From contig OX393577.1 in the NCBI GenBank assembly GCA_947652605.1, positions 18,355,466-18,419,465 of the forward strand: 64,000 bases of DNA, written 5' to 3'. Position 1 is the stretch's first letter; every line of letters starts with the position of its first letter. Positions 1-11,298 of the stretch are shown one piece after another. A model generated the notes under the pieces. The model made no database searches. It was not told where the DNA came from and saw nothing but the letters and a program-made list of their open reading frames with translations. A program made the translations under genes and the position numbers. Origin of the DNA: Elmis aenea. Lineage: Eukaryota > Arthropoda > Insecta > Coleoptera > Elmidae.

Positions 1-87
1 CGGACCATTGAGGCCAAAAGATTAAAATGGTTCGAACATGTCCAAAGAATGGATAAAACACGATGGCCAAGTAAAATATTAAAGTAG
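1..87 (+). pseudogene. C-terminal tail of a non-LTR retrotransposon reverse transcriptase (partial at window edge)
   Basis: The window opens inside a reading frame that runs to a TAG at 85-87. It reads LKWFEHVQRMDKTRWPSKIL near its end. The pattern W-F-x-H-V-x-R-M is the conserved tail found downstream of the reverse transcriptase in many insect LINEs; the RT near 63740 in this window has the related W-x-G-H-M-V-R-M. Only about 28 codons are visible, so clade and intactness cannot be judged. No poly(A) or simple-repeat tail is evident after the stop before the MITE at 115 begins. Confidence 0.7.
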
Positions 88-114
88 CATCTATTCCACA
101 GACATCTTGTTTTT

Positions 115-446
115 CAGAAGCGGATCTAGCTTTTTCGGGGCCTAGTGCTTATTAAAGTCCAATGGGGCCCCATTTTTTGTTAGATTAAGAATCTTTAAAT
201 TGGGTTTTAAAATTCATTTTTAGTAACATCAAAATCAGAGTTGAAATATATTTATTTATGAAATAGTGTTGAATGATAAACATTACATCTTTTATATCAT
301 TATTATTAGATATATTATTAATATTATCTATATTTTTTACTATAAAAGTATCAAAAATTAATGATAATAATTCAATTTTTGTGGGCCCTTGACACTTGGG
401 GGCCAAGGGCTTAAGCCCTATCAGTCCCTATGTAGATCCGCCCCTG
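115..446. mobile_element. hAT-type MITE with perfect 8-bp TSD TTGTTTTT
   Basis: A 332-bp non-autonomous element. The left end is CAGAAGCGGATCTA and the right end TAGATCCGCCCCTG, giving inverted termini of about 14 bp with two mismatches. It is flanked by identical 8-bp duplications TTGTTTTT at 107-114 and 447-454, the hallmark of hAT transposition. GC-rich ends (GGGGCC, GGGCCC) enclose an AT-rich core. ORFs across it are not transposase. Confidence 0.88.
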
Positions 447-629
447 TTGTTTTTGCGCTGAAAAAATTGGTATGCGCACTTTCAATAACAACGACTGAGC
501 TATTCTGCAACATATTTCAACGATTCTTGAATCAAATTAAAGCAAATAAAATTCCTAGCGTGTTCTTGTATTGTACAAATATTTTACAGATTAAGTAATT
601 GCTTTTAGTGTTATGGGGCAAAGCACAAG

Positions 630-899
630 TTAAGAAAACCATAAAATTATATTTTCATTTATTGATCCATATTTCCAAATGCTATAAATTCCATCGTCCT
701 TATAATTGACCACCCCTTCTAAAAATAACAAGGGGTTATCATCCGGGAAAAATGCATGCCTCTGACCAGTCTGGTACGATCTCGAAACTAAGGAATCAGA
801 CCAACACCATATAACGCAACGTATCAAATATACTAAAACTACTAACATTTCAACGCTCACTAGACAACCAGCCACGCGACTATGTTGACTGTGTGGCAT
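630..899 (-). CDS. putative small membrane-anchored or secreted protein (unknown family), possibly a first exon
   Basis: An 89-codon frame starts at the ATG at 899-897 and ends at a TAA at 632-630. The protein starts MPHSQHSRVAG and has a hydrophobic stretch at about residues 14-30 (VSVEMLVVLVYLIRCVIWCW) that could be a signal anchor. A polar, less AT-driven segment with PDDNPLLFLEGVVNYKDDG follows. Its composition is unlike the random AT-rich ORFs nearby, and a TATA-like box lies about 150 bp upstream on this strand. The last residues (ENIILWFS) look like intron or UTR translation, so the true exon may end earlier at a donor I could not fix, with further exons beyond the left edge. I do not recognise the family. 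A chance ORF remains possible. Confidence 0.42.
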   Translation of the reverse strand: MPHSQHSRVAGCLVSVEMLVVLVYLIRCVIWCWSDSLVSRSYQTGQRHAFFPDDNPLLFLEGVVNYKDDGIYSIWKYGSINENIILWFS

Positions 900-1045
900 A
901 TACAAGTCCAATGATTTAAAATTCACGTTTTCACTTTCGAGTATTATTCGTAAACACGTGTTTTATAAGCGCTAAGGAAATTTTAAAGGTTTCGATGTGG
1001 TATTTCCCACGCAATTTGTCGAATACGCGTAACTGTAAACCCACG

Positions 1046-1058
1046 CTTTATATAAAAG
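1046..1058. promoter_or_regulatory. TATA-like box, palindromic (readable on both strands)
   Basis: The sequence CTTTATATAAAAG contains TATATAAAG on the minus strand and TATAAAAG on the plus strand. On the minus strand an ACAGTT initiator-like motif lies about 25 bp downstream (near 1030), followed by the candidate ATG at 899. No plus-strand coding exon was seen to the right. Promoter activity is inference. Confidence 0.3.
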
Positions 1059-1177
1059 TTGGGAGTTGTTATTACGGGCTAACAATTCGGTAATGTTTGC
1101 AGTTGTAGTAGACTACGCAGTTAACAAAATATTTAATTTAATTTATACGTACTGGATATGCCGCTTAATGGGGACCA

Positions 1178-1240
1178 CAATGGGAATCTCGCTTATTATA
1201 AAAGATACCGATTTGCGGGAATTTACAAAACGTTGCATAT
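1178..1240. repeat. Short degenerate fragment of the ACAGGGTGTTCC foldback family
   Basis: The segment contains GGAATCTCGCTTATTATAAA and then GATACCGATTTG. It aligns with the outer arm of the complete foldback at 49329 (GGGATCTCGCTTATTATAAG, then GATACAGGTTTG). The terminal CAGGGTG motif is missing, so it is a truncated relic. Confidence 0.4.
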
Positions 1241-2494
1241 AATGGAGCTCAATACAGCAATATTTTGAAAAATACTTTGTTTATGGGAGCAAAAACAAAT
1301 GAAATTGTTTAAATAGATAGCATTTCTTTTTCCAATAATTCATCACTGGTTACAAAAGATAGTAATTAAAATATCTACACAAGCAAAAACATATGAAGTT
1401 CAAGCATAATAGGTTTTTATATAATAAAACCTACATTACCGTTTATGCACAACTCCCTAAAAGAATTACATTTGTTAGTGTAGGTCTGTAGGTAATTTAT
1501 TAAAAGAAATAATAAAACAAGTAGATTTAAGTAAAAAGTTTAAAATCAATTTTTCCATTATTTAAGATAATTTAAAAATCATATTTTTAATATTTCGAGT
1601 GCTAGTTATCATTAATTAAGCTAAAAATAACTTTTGTACGAAATTTTAAGCCACCTACTTTAACTATATAAATTTTCCACTTTTTCTTTAAAAAATTGCA
1701 AAGACCAGATAGCCTTTGCACTTTTTCTATATTTCGTGAAAAGTTAATATTTTTAATGTAAATAACTTGATGTTTAATAATCAATAATAAAAATAAAAAT
1801 AACGTTTATCCAATTTAAGACCACTATTTAAAATAAAAAGGTTTTCGATTTTTCCTCGAAAAAATTGCAAAGACCTTATGCACTTTTCCCATATTTTATG
1901 AAAATTTTTATTCGTATTTGAGGGCTAATTATTAATATATAAGCTATAAATAACGGATGTATGAAGTTTTAAGCCAATTGCTTTATTTTAAAAACCCTCT
2001 ACCAATGTTTTTATCGGCAATTTTTAAAAAGCTTCTATTATTTAGGAGCCGAGTCAGTCAAGTCATAGCAGAAGTGCAATGTACATGCACCTTCGATGAA
2101 AATGCGTTAAACTCAAACTTGAAAGCAATTATTATTAAATGAAAGGTCAAACACCAGCTCAACAATAACCGGATACCGATGCGCCAAATGCGATTACATT
2201 TTTTCGCTAATTGTTTTGTCCTTTACCATAACCAGGAACGGACCGGCCATAAGACTGTCTGACTGGCAACTAGGACCAATGTAAGCCAACTCCTTTGGGG
2301 ATGAACAGGATTGGTCAAATTTAAAAATAACTTTGAATGCGTTATTAGCTTACTGTTCACATTTGAATAGCGAATATTTTGGTTATATGTTTATAAACAA
2401 TACAATCATATATCGATGGTTGATTGAGCCATAACTGCATTAATTATTATATAGAACAAATTATATTACGAATACCCGGAATTTTTTTTTATTT

Positions 2495-2633
2495 ACCCTT
2501 AAAGAAAATCCTGGAGTTTTTCAAAAACACAGGACTTCTTTAAGGGACTATCACCAGAGGGTACAATAGACCAATAGGTTGCAGTACAGGAACCTGAAAG
2601 GGGACCACCTCCGCGGAAATAATAATAATAAAT
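2495..2633 (+). mobile_element. 5'-truncated LINE copy: last 15 codons, 3' UTR and (TAA)n tail
   Basis: The frame P-L-K-K-I-L-E-F-F-K-N-T-G-L-L ends in TAA at 2541-2543. It reproduces the C-terminus of the minus-strand RT/RNase H ORF at 9136-10827, and the following 90 bp match that element's 3' UTR (GGGGACCACCTCCGCG). It ends in AATAATAATAATAA. This is a very short 5'-truncated insertion of the same family, as expected of target-primed reverse transcription. I could not define its target duplication. Confidence 0.88.
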
Positions 2634-3161
2634 TAAAATACATAATGTTAAGACTTATCTACTAAAATGCAAGTCAGCCTTGGTTCATAAATGTAATTAT
2701 ATGCAGAAAATTTTAAAATTATGTTTTTGTGATAAGAAGATCCTTTTACATGCCACTATATTGCTCCTTAGTTGGATGGGAATACATATAAAACTACTAC
2801 ATTGTGATTTCAAAAATGGATAGACGACTAATATACAAGCAATTTAGTCTTATGAAGTAGGTAGTCTTAACTTTTAATATTTCCAAAGTCTGCATGATTA
2901 TCGTCTATTACCCAAAAACTACTGACGTTAGGTATTTAAAGCTGCAGTCAACTATACATTACTGTACATTATTTTTTATGTGCAGCATTATGCAGTGAAA
3001 TTAAAAACGTCAGTATGCATAATTAATTTAAGATGTAACTGTATTTTAAGAGCTAACTTGTATTAAATAATCGAGTATTTTAAATCGTCTTTTTGCTGTT
3101 AAAACACATTTTTATAAACGCATTTTTAAGCGCAGAACTTTTACATTACATTGCTCTCACC

Positions 3162-3323
3162 CTGGGCCGGATATAAGGGTGTGCAGAGTGTTTTTTAGGT
3201 CACCAGCCTGTCTTTTCGTTTTTTTTTTCTGGTAACATTTTACTTTAACACGGTCCTTTATCAAAATATCCGGCCGCGCATTTATTTTCGCACACCGCCC
3301 CGCAAACCCTAGGAACGGCTCTG
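3162..3323. mobile_element. Short hAT-type MITE, TSD CTCTCACC/CTCTCGCC
   Basis: A 162-bp GC-rich element. The left end is CTGGGCCGGATATAAGGGT and the reverse complement of the right end is CAGAGCCGTTCCTAGGGT, alignable with a few mismatches. The flanks 3154-3161 and 3324-3331 are 8-bp duplications differing at one base. The 62-aa ORF across it is not protein-like. Confidence 0.65.
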
Positions 3324-3331
3324 CTCTCGCC

Positions 3332-6294
3332 CAAAGAAAAAGCACCTCAAAGAATAATTGTACAAAATATTATTAGAATACAACGGATAAAAGTGTTAAA
3401 AAATCTGTTTTGCTATTATAAATAATCAAATCTAAGCGAAATATTACTGCAAAAAGATGCTTATAATTAAAAGCTATGACATTAATTTGTAAATACGTCT
3501 AGTTCTTTATCTAATTTTTTTAAATCAGGCTAAAAACAATTAATCTATAGTTGCTACAGGTTTTTGTGAAATTTCACTTGTAAATGAAAATTAAACAAAA
3601 AAATCTTTACCACGCCTACTGAAAACTTTTGGCTACATCTTAAACTAAAGATTGTATTTAAAAACCAACCTTACATTAAAATTATTTTTCTGCATTATTT
3701 CACGAGATTCCAAATAAATATTAATACAATAAAAAACGATAATTAAACACGACATTTTGTAGAGCACTTCGTTACTTTACTCATGCATGCAGCGATGCAT
3801 CTATTCCTGGTGCAACTCCACACGGTCCGCCGAGATGCACTGCAGCGCTAGGCACGGCAGTGGTGCAGTTGCACTTTATGACGTCAGTAAAATCGTTGCA
3901 ACGAAGTACCAGGATGGCAGAAGGTATTTGTTAAACGACAGGCGCAGTGCACGGCACTAAAAATGCACTTCTGCATTTCTTATCAATAAGTCGAACACTG
4001 CATACATCACAATCAACGACCTCCGAAGTGGGTGAAAACAACGAATTAAGCGCGAATTTCCATGAAAACAGTGTAAAATCGGTACAGAGCTGTAATAATT
4101 TCAGGTCTGCCATTTTGTACGTGAAACTATTAATGACGCAAAAACGTAAAATAACTACAGTGGCTGCCATATTGTTAGATAAGCACATAATATTTGTTGC
4201 AAGTTCGCGTGCCCGCAAACGCAGTGAAAACGATAATTCGCTCTAGTTTTTTGAAATTTCCACATAACCTAGGTCAACAATAAAAATAGTGGCCGACAAT
4301 TTGGAAACCACCCACTAACCAGTTGTTCGACAACATTCCTTATTGTTATTTGTGCTAACAACTTTGTTATTCTTTTTATGTCTGGGCGTCTGGGTCACCG
4401 GTCCAAACCGCCAAAACAAAACCATCAGTGTGAAGATGTGTTTGTGTAAACGCATCGCTCACCAAAATGCATTGCTACTTTATGCGAGCAAATCTTGAAT
4501 AACAAGGTCGCCATTTGCTAGCTAAACCATAAACTGTGTATCCTTTACAATTAATTGCAAAAGCAAGGTAAGCCCTTTTCCCGTTAAGTTTAGTGGAAAT
4601 TTTAAGGTTCATAATGTGAAAGCCCTTATATTTTACAAAAAAAAGTGCGGGCGTACTAGTTATGATCTGAAAAAATGCCAATTTTATTGTGTTCGTTGCA
4701 CAATACTTGATATCCCAGCCAAATATTTTGACAAAATTAAGTGAAATAGTCAAACAAACGTTTTGAACATGTACACACAGCTTATATGTGCGTTTATTAT
4801 AGAAAATAACAATTCGTTTTTATAAATAACCACAATCAACATCAAAACAATTGTGCATTTAAGATAATATTGCTTTACAAACAATTTAAGCATGTTAAAT
4901 CTGAAAAAAGCAAATTCTATTGGTTTAATTCATACACTTTGCTAGTTACTTTTTGAAGAATCAAAGTCTTTCAGGAAAGTTGTAGTAATCTTTAACGTAC
5001 CTACTACATGCTACATATTCAAACCAATTTATAGCTCATAAAATAATAAAAATAACAAAAAGAACCAGAATAAACCATAGATAGTAGCAGTAGTTACCCA
5101 CTTAGTTTACTTGAAATTTGTTTTCAAAATATAAGCATTAAATAATAGTTGTGATCATAAACGTATAAAAAAGGAATGTTTAAAATGCTTTACTAACAAA
5201 AATACATGTAATAAATGATATTTACTAGTTTCATACTTTTCTAAAGGTATTTAATCTAAACACGACCAGTAATTATTTATACTAAACTAATTGGCAAATA
5301 TTTTGATTGCATTCCATCTTTGTATTTCCTTTAAATATCTAAAACACACTTCAAAGTCGAACGAACTAATAAATTTAAAACCAATTAGTAACTAGCTTTA
5401 ATTTAAAAAGACAAATGACGACTGTATGTTGTTTGAATTTAAGGATAAATTTAAAACGAATCAAGATTTATTCAGGGAATAACAGAAGGAGCTGTATACA
5501 GCAATATGCTACTGTACATCTGTCATTACAAAATTATTTCAGATAATTGTTGGAGCGCTTTTAATAGCTTAAAACCTTTAGAGAAGTCGAAGTTATTTAA
5601 AGAACAGGACAATCAGTTTAACGAGATAAAATAAACTCGAGGCGTTATAAGGGATATTTTTCTTGAATTTCTTTTCTGATTATTAAAATTAAAGATGTAA
5701 ATAAAATAACTAATGTGGCCACCAACTGACTTTCGCCAGATATTTAGTGTATAAAAAGTTTAAAGTGCCCATCCAGACATTTTAATTAATCTCATTTTTG
5801 TATATGACATTTGCTATGATTTAAAGTGAAATACTATACTTAGAACACCCCGTCTGTCTATTTTGTATTATTTATTTGCTAAATCAAATTTTCATTCAGA
5901 CATAATGGGTTTCTGTACCTAAAATCAACTGTTTTTTGAGTAATACAGAAACATTCTTTACAAATGTCACATTTTTGAGTAAGTTAAGTCCGTTAGCTCA
6001 TCTTTTTTTAAATTTCTGTTTTAATTTAACTCACAACTGAAAAGATATGATTTTAAGTTGTGTGAAAAAGGTTAAAAACAAATCGTTTATCATTTTTTTA
6101 AGATATCTTCTATAAATGAATACTAGAAATGTTAAGCAACATAATTTTTTTGTACAATTAACCAAAGAAAATTCAAATTACACATACTAAATATTTTTAA
6201 AAAATTTCTGGTATACCTACGTCTTTCAGAACTGTCTGTATGCTGTTAACAGATACATCTTCACAATATTTCTGACATATTTGTTTAATATATT
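3332..6294. other. No identifiable gene; AT-rich with a CpG-richer island at about 3780-4240 and one repeat fragment
   Basis: The stretch is mostly AT-rich unique-looking DNA. About 3780-4240 is richer in CG and GCA motifs (GCAGCGCTAGGCACGGCAG) and holds overlapping 95- and 99-aa ORFs on opposite strands. Neither resembles a known protein. It could be a promoter or first noncoding exon; ACCAGGATGGCAGAAG at about 3908 is a good start context but is followed at once by GGTATT. At about 5711-5830, ATGTGGCCACCAACTGACTTTCGCC and downstream sequence match the dispersed repeat at 41385-41880. Confidence 0.5.
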
Positions 6295-6302
6295 CATTTC
6301 AG

Positions 6303-6535
6303 CAGGGCCTACTAGAGTGGGGGTCTTGAAGGGCTGCATTCCCGGGCCCCCAGTCTGAGGGGCCCCCAAATTTTGTTTTGTTTTGTTTAATGTGCATTTT
6401 AACGGCGAACTGTAAATGAACAGCAAAAAAAGTGGCAACGTTTTTTTGCCGTCATCATAAAAACCAAAGTTTTTTATTCACAAAGGCCCCAAATTTTAAC
6501 TTCCTCGGGCCCCCTCTTACCTCTAGGAGGCCCTG
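6303..6535. mobile_element. hAT-type MITE with perfect 8-bp TSD CATTTCAG
   Basis: A 233-bp element with termini CAGGGCCT and AGGCCCTG. It is flanked by identical CATTTCAG at 6295-6302 and 6536-6543. The interior has GGGCCCCC blocks at both ends around an AT-rich core. It has no coding capacity. Confidence 0.9.
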
Positions 6536-6543
6536 CATTTCAG

Positions 6544-7988
6544 AAATATATCACTTTTTTTTAAATATGTATGTAACATGACTTTACCGTAATTACAAAC
6601 TTGATACAGTTACTTCGAACATAGCTTTCTGATGCCCTGTTCCACTAGTCGCTCTTTCTTATTGACTACCACATTTACTTGAAGTTAAAAACTTGCCGAT
6701 ATTAATTGTGAAGCACTGATAACAAAAAACTGCGACATATTATGTTCTTTGCCAAGTCTAGATTTAAAGAAAAACGCAGCTATTTTTGTTGTTACACAAA
6801 AATAAGTCTGCCTAATGATATTTTTGTTCTTAAAAGATAATGAGAATAGCGAACGAAATATACTTCCGTATAACTTTTAGTTAGCTGTGCTTCCAAATAC
6901 TCAAACAACGTGAGAAGCCTAGGATTAATCTTGGATAAATAATTTGTAACTAAAGTACGGCTCATGTATTGTTTAGTTACAGTTTCTCATTTCAATTTTA
7001 GAGTAAATTAAAATTTTGAAAACTTATTTCAACAATTGAGAAATGTATGTTTGGTAACTTTTCACAGCAGCTCAGCAATATTTCTATTCACAACAAGAAA
7101 TACCTAAGTTATTAATCAATTATATAGTGTTAGGCAATTGTTCGTGAACCATTCAAGGTATAAGGTGTGGGATTTATTTTTAATACTTTCTAGACATCGC
7201 GACATCGGTCAAAGTAAGTAAACCTACTAACTTTGATGTTTTTTTTTTGAATTTGCATTAATTTTTACCTTAGTGCATTATTGAAAGACTTTACCCGACG
7301 CCTACATCAAGAATTAACTGATATAAATATTTTTTTAAACAATAAACATGTAAACACAAAAATTTATAATAGGATCACGAACAACTGCTATTAAATTAGA
7401 GCAATACATCGCTTCGACAAAAAATAAAGCGCCTTGTATTCACCTGTTACTATTTTTTTAAATAAATAAAGCCCACACATTGTTTTACACGTGATGAAAC
7501 TGAAAATCGTAAGTAACTTCTATTAAGCGTGTTTTGTTATTCTTTTATAAAAATTGCATTTTGCGACAGCAAGTTGGCGCGATGCCACTACACAAGACAA
7601 ACATTTTCTTATTTGCACTCAAGCGACTTGAGTTGTGACGTAGTTTTTTATTTTTATGTTGATTATGTGGGACGATTTCTTGAACAATCATATTTTAAAT
7701 TTCGAAGCTAGACAAAAATATTTAAATACTTTTAAAAAGCCTATCGACACCCCACAAATCTATCATCACAACAATTTTACACAAATAACCTGTATACTAA
7801 ATAAATGCTTCAGTTTTTCGAGTGTTTAGTTTATTAATAGGTTTAATTGAAAAAATTACATATTTTACAAATGCTAGATTTTCGTCAATTTTTTATTATG
7901 TCTAAAATTCCCTCTCTTTTAATTTTGACTTAATTTTTAATACCTATCCTCAAAAAAGTAATTTTAAAGGTTACAATAAATTTTGTTA
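6544..7988. other. No gene seen; AT-rich intergenic or intronic DNA
   Basis: I found no ORF with protein-like composition, no terminal repeats with target duplications and no RNA gene. The longest frame (7529-7711, 60 aa) looks like chance. Confidence 0.5.
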
Positions 7989-7996
7989 TGTATAAC

Positions 7997-8360
7997 CAGG
8001 AACCCGAACCGTAAAGAATAACGGTTCAGTTCCGGTTACCCGTTCGATAAATTTTAACTTTTCGGTTTATGTTCCGAATCACCGGTTTTTATTTTATAAT
8101 GATTCAGTAACCGGTTCGGTGGCAACGGTTCCAGTTCAATGCAAAATATTATGACAATGCATATTTATAAATCGATTTTTTTTTAATTTTTGGTCAAATG
8201 TAATCAAAATTACAAAAATAAAAAAATTACAATGTACCTAATTACGGTTTGAACCGGTCACACCAGTCAGTTCGGTTCGATTTGCGGTTTTGTGATTTTT
8301 TAAATGTAAGGTTCAGTTCTGGTTCACGGTTAATAAGCACCGGTTCGTTTCGGGCCCCTG
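7997..8360. mobile_element. hAT-type MITE with repeated CGGTTC motifs, TSD TGTATAAC/TTTATAAC
   Basis: A 364-bp element. The left end CAGGAACCCGAACCG matches the reverse complement of the right end, CAGGGGCCCGAAACG. The flanks at 7989-7996 and 8361-8368 agree at 7 of 8 bases. GGTTC/GAACC motifs recur throughout (GGTTCAG, CCGGTTC, GAACCGG), so sub-terminal repeats extend well inward. Confidence 0.82.
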
Positions 8361-9042
8361 TTTATAACAAATATGACACGAATATTAAAAGAGATTTCGA
8401 ATATCTGCAACCGTTTGCACCAAACTGAAAAAAGAAACTGGAAAATTGAATATTAATCGTATTTGTTCATGAAAATTTTGTAATTTCGTTAAAACTTCGT
8501 AATTTTTTTAACTTTTTGTTGCGCCGCTCGGCTTAGTTTTTTTTTTTATAATCTTCCTTAGAAAAATTGCATCTACCTACGTGGAAAATATTTGATATCA
8601 CCAAAATTTGCAATATTATAACAAAAAAGCTGCATAAAGTTAAAAAAAAAAAAATTGATGATAAAAAAAAACGAAAATCCTACTTTTTATATTTTTAAGT
8701 TTTCCCAAAACCAGTTGCCGATAACTGGAAATAGTTTTGCTGTATGTTTAATTAAAAATAATAAATAAGCAAGATCTTAAAGTCACTCTTATTACAAGAA
8801 ATATAAAACTACTTCTGACCAACCAGGGTGGATAAAAATCATGATTAAAAATTTTTTTCAAAAAAACAATTTATTTGATTAAAATCAGATATTTTTTGAT
8901 TTAAATCAAATGTACCATATTATCGAATTTAGTAATAATTTTGGTTTTTGGCAAATTTTAAGAAAAGTAATAAGAATAGATATGACACCATTACATTTTT
9001 GAAATCAGAAAAAAATAAGCTCTTTAATGAACCCATAGCGAT

Positions 9043-10829
9043 ATTTATTATTATTATTATTTGCGCGGAGGTGGTCCCCTTTCGGGTTCCAGTACTGCGA
9101 CCTATTGGTCTATTGTATCCTCTGGTGATGGTCCCTTAAAGGAGTCCTGTGTTTTTGAAAAACTCCAGTATTTTCTTTAAGGGTGTTTTTCTTAACTCTT
9201 CTTGGTTGGCTTTGTCCATCCCTAAAAGTCTACGCCGATTGTGTGTGAATCCTTCACACTGGCATATTACGTGAAGAGGAGTTTCTTCTTCTTCAACACA
9301 TCCTCTGCATATGTCGGTCTCAGAGAGCCCTATTATGTAGAAGTGTTTTTTTAGGCCACAGTGCCCTGTGACAAGTCCTGTGGCTGCTCTGATGTCTGCT
9401 CTGCTCATTCTGAGCATTTCTTCTGTCTTTTCTTTAGAGACCATTGACAGGATAGCCTTAGACTGGGCTTGTCCTGCAACTTTTTTCCAATGAGCATTAT
9501 GCCCTTGTGTTAATATGTCATTAAGACACCGCTTGACTGTTCCATAGGATATGCCAACTGCGGGTTCTGGTCCAACGAAGGGTATCTCGCTACCAGTTTT
9601 GGCTAGGCGATCTGCCTTCTCGTTTCCTGGTATGTTTGTGTGCCCTGGGCACCATACCAGTTTAAGTTTATTCCTGCTTCCCAGCACGTTTAGTGCCCGT
9701 ATGCAGTTCAGAACAAGTCCTGAGTTTACTTCCGACGAGCCAAGAGCGTTTAACGCTGCTTGGCTGTCGGATACTATGAAGATTCTTTTATTATTAAAAC
9801 CTCTTTCTAATAGTGTTTCTGCACATAAGTGCATAGCGTACACCTCGGCTTGAAATATGGTTGCACACTGTCCAAGGCTTACGGATGTGCCTTGTCTCAG
9901 TTGTGCTGCTCCCCATATTCCGCAGCCTGTGCCATTTTGCGTTTTTGACCCGTCTGTATACCAGACTAGGCCGTTTAGCTCTATTTCTTGACGCTCCCAT
10001 TGGTCCCGTGTTGGAATTGTAATTCCAAAGGTTTTCTCAATGGCTAGTGTCCTGTTTATTCTATCCGAGATCATATTTAATGTCGGATGCGTGTCGATCT
10101 CGTTAAGAATAGCTAAGTGTCCTTCTCTACGTCTCCCCTCTTTGGAGATTATTTTCAGTCTATACCCCCCTCTTAGTGCTTGTGATTTGACCACAAGGTA
10201 AAGAGGAGGTAAGTTCAGCAACACTTCCATTGCCGCCGTGGGCGTTGTTGTCATCGCCCCGGTAATACTTAGGCAAGCCAGTCGCTGTAGCTTGTCTAAT
10301 TTATTCCTGCAGTCCTTTATCTGTGTTCTAGTCCACCAGATCAGACTTGCGTAGGTTACGATGGGTATGACCATCTTGGTATATATCCAATACATCATGC
10401 TGGGTGTTAATCCCCAGTTTTTCCCAAGCATCCTCCTGCAAGTCCATAGAGCTACAGTGGCTTTCTTGGTGGTTTTCTCTACGTGTAGTTTGAAGTTAAG
10501 TTTGCTATCTAGAATCACTCCTAAATATTTAACTTCTCCTACTGTTGTCAATGGTTCTTCAAACAGATACACTGTTTTAGTCCCACATGGTTTTGTTTTT
10601 CTAGTGAAGTGTACTAGTGAGGTTTTAAACGGATTTACCGTTAATCCCTCTCCTGTGCACCACCTTTCGACAATTCGTAGGGCGCCTTGCATTATGTCTG
10701 ATACTACGCCTCCGAACTTGCCTGTTGTTAGTATGGCTATGTCATCGGCATAGCCTACCGCAAAGTGCCCTGCTTTCTCCAGCCTCCACAGGAGCTCGTC
10801 TGCCACTAGGCACCACAAAAGGGGAGATA
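9043..10829 (-). mobile_element. 5'-truncated I/LOA-like LINE with RNase H, (TAA)n tail and 11-14 bp TSD
   Basis: The element lies on the minus strand. Its 3' end, at the left, is a (TAA)n tract (about 9043-9061 read in reverse), and its 5' end is truncated at 10829 inside the reverse transcriptase. The target duplication is GAACCCATAGC, at 9029-9039 and 10830-10840, extendable to 14 bp with one mismatch. The (TAA)n tail, short TSD and RT plus RNase H layout are typical of the I superfamily (I, LOA); the exact clade is not resolved. A second copy of only the 3' end lies at 2495-2633. Confidence 0.87.
9136..10827 (-). pseudogene. LINE ORF2 fragment: reverse transcriptase palm/thumb plus RNase H
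   Basis: The open frame has about 563 codons and is cut at its 5' end. The first residues are S-P-L-L-W-C-L-V-A-D, the LSPLLW motif normally mid-RT, so no genuine start codon exists; the apparent initiator at 10818 is a TTG. Visible motifs are YADD (palm catalytic site, about residue 29), GLTVNPFKTSLV, and the KYLGVILD thumb-associated motif. An RNase H domain follows with WYTDGSK, the QAEVYA helix, VSDSQAA and WCPGHTNIPGNEKAD, retaining the expected D-E-D-H(D) active-site pattern. A Cys/His cluster (CRGCVEEEETPLHVICQC) lies near the C-terminus. The frame has no internal stop, so the insertion is probably young. It is not functional because the endonuclease and ORF1 are absent. Confidence 0.92.
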
Positions 10830-11298
10830 GAACCCATAGCCATAACTATGATTGCCATTAAAAAAAAAAGCAAATTTGGCTTATATCTCAAAAACCGAGT
10901 ATGCCATGACTTTTTAGATAATTTTTCCTTATTCTACGACTACGTACAATTATCTACACTACAGAAATCATTTTACAGTTTGGTTTTACCATAGATGTCT
11001 ATGGAATTATTTAACATTGAAAAAATTGCCTGTTTTTAGTTTTTTCAAATAAAAAAGTTGAAGGTGTAGGTGAAATGTCAAAATGGCATTAAATTTGTCT
11101 TGAAATTGTGCCCAACTCTGCTCATTTAACCGACCAAGTAACTCTTATAATAACAAAGATACCCATACAACACATGTAGATTATAGCCACCGTTTTTTTT
11201 TTTATTTGATAAAATAAAATTTTCTTTTATTATAAATATTTTATTGTACTCATTTGGTTTAAAAAAAAAAACAGTTGATTTAAATCTGCTCAACCCTC

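Larger units (their letters stand above)
8824..11298. mobile_element. hAT-like AT-rich MITE (GATTTAAATC family) split by a LINE insertion
   Basis: The left part (8824-9042) starts CAGGGTGGATAAAAATCATG. The right part (10830-11298) ends with TTTAAATCTGCTCAACCCT and a C where a G is expected. Both termini and internal segments match the complete copy at 37576-38794. The terminal ninth base has mutated and the flanks show no convincing 8-bp duplication. A minus-strand LINE is inserted between 9043 and 10829. Confidence 0.75.

Noticed and set aside
3931..4246. Overlapping 95- and 99-aa ORFs on opposite strands
   Set aside because: The local GC rise lengthens ORFs on both strands; neither translation resembles a known protein. 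Possible promoter or noncoding exon only.
10816..10818. Apparent start of the 560-aa LINE ORF
   Set aside because: The codon is TTG and the frame is open upstream to the truncation point; there is no true start.
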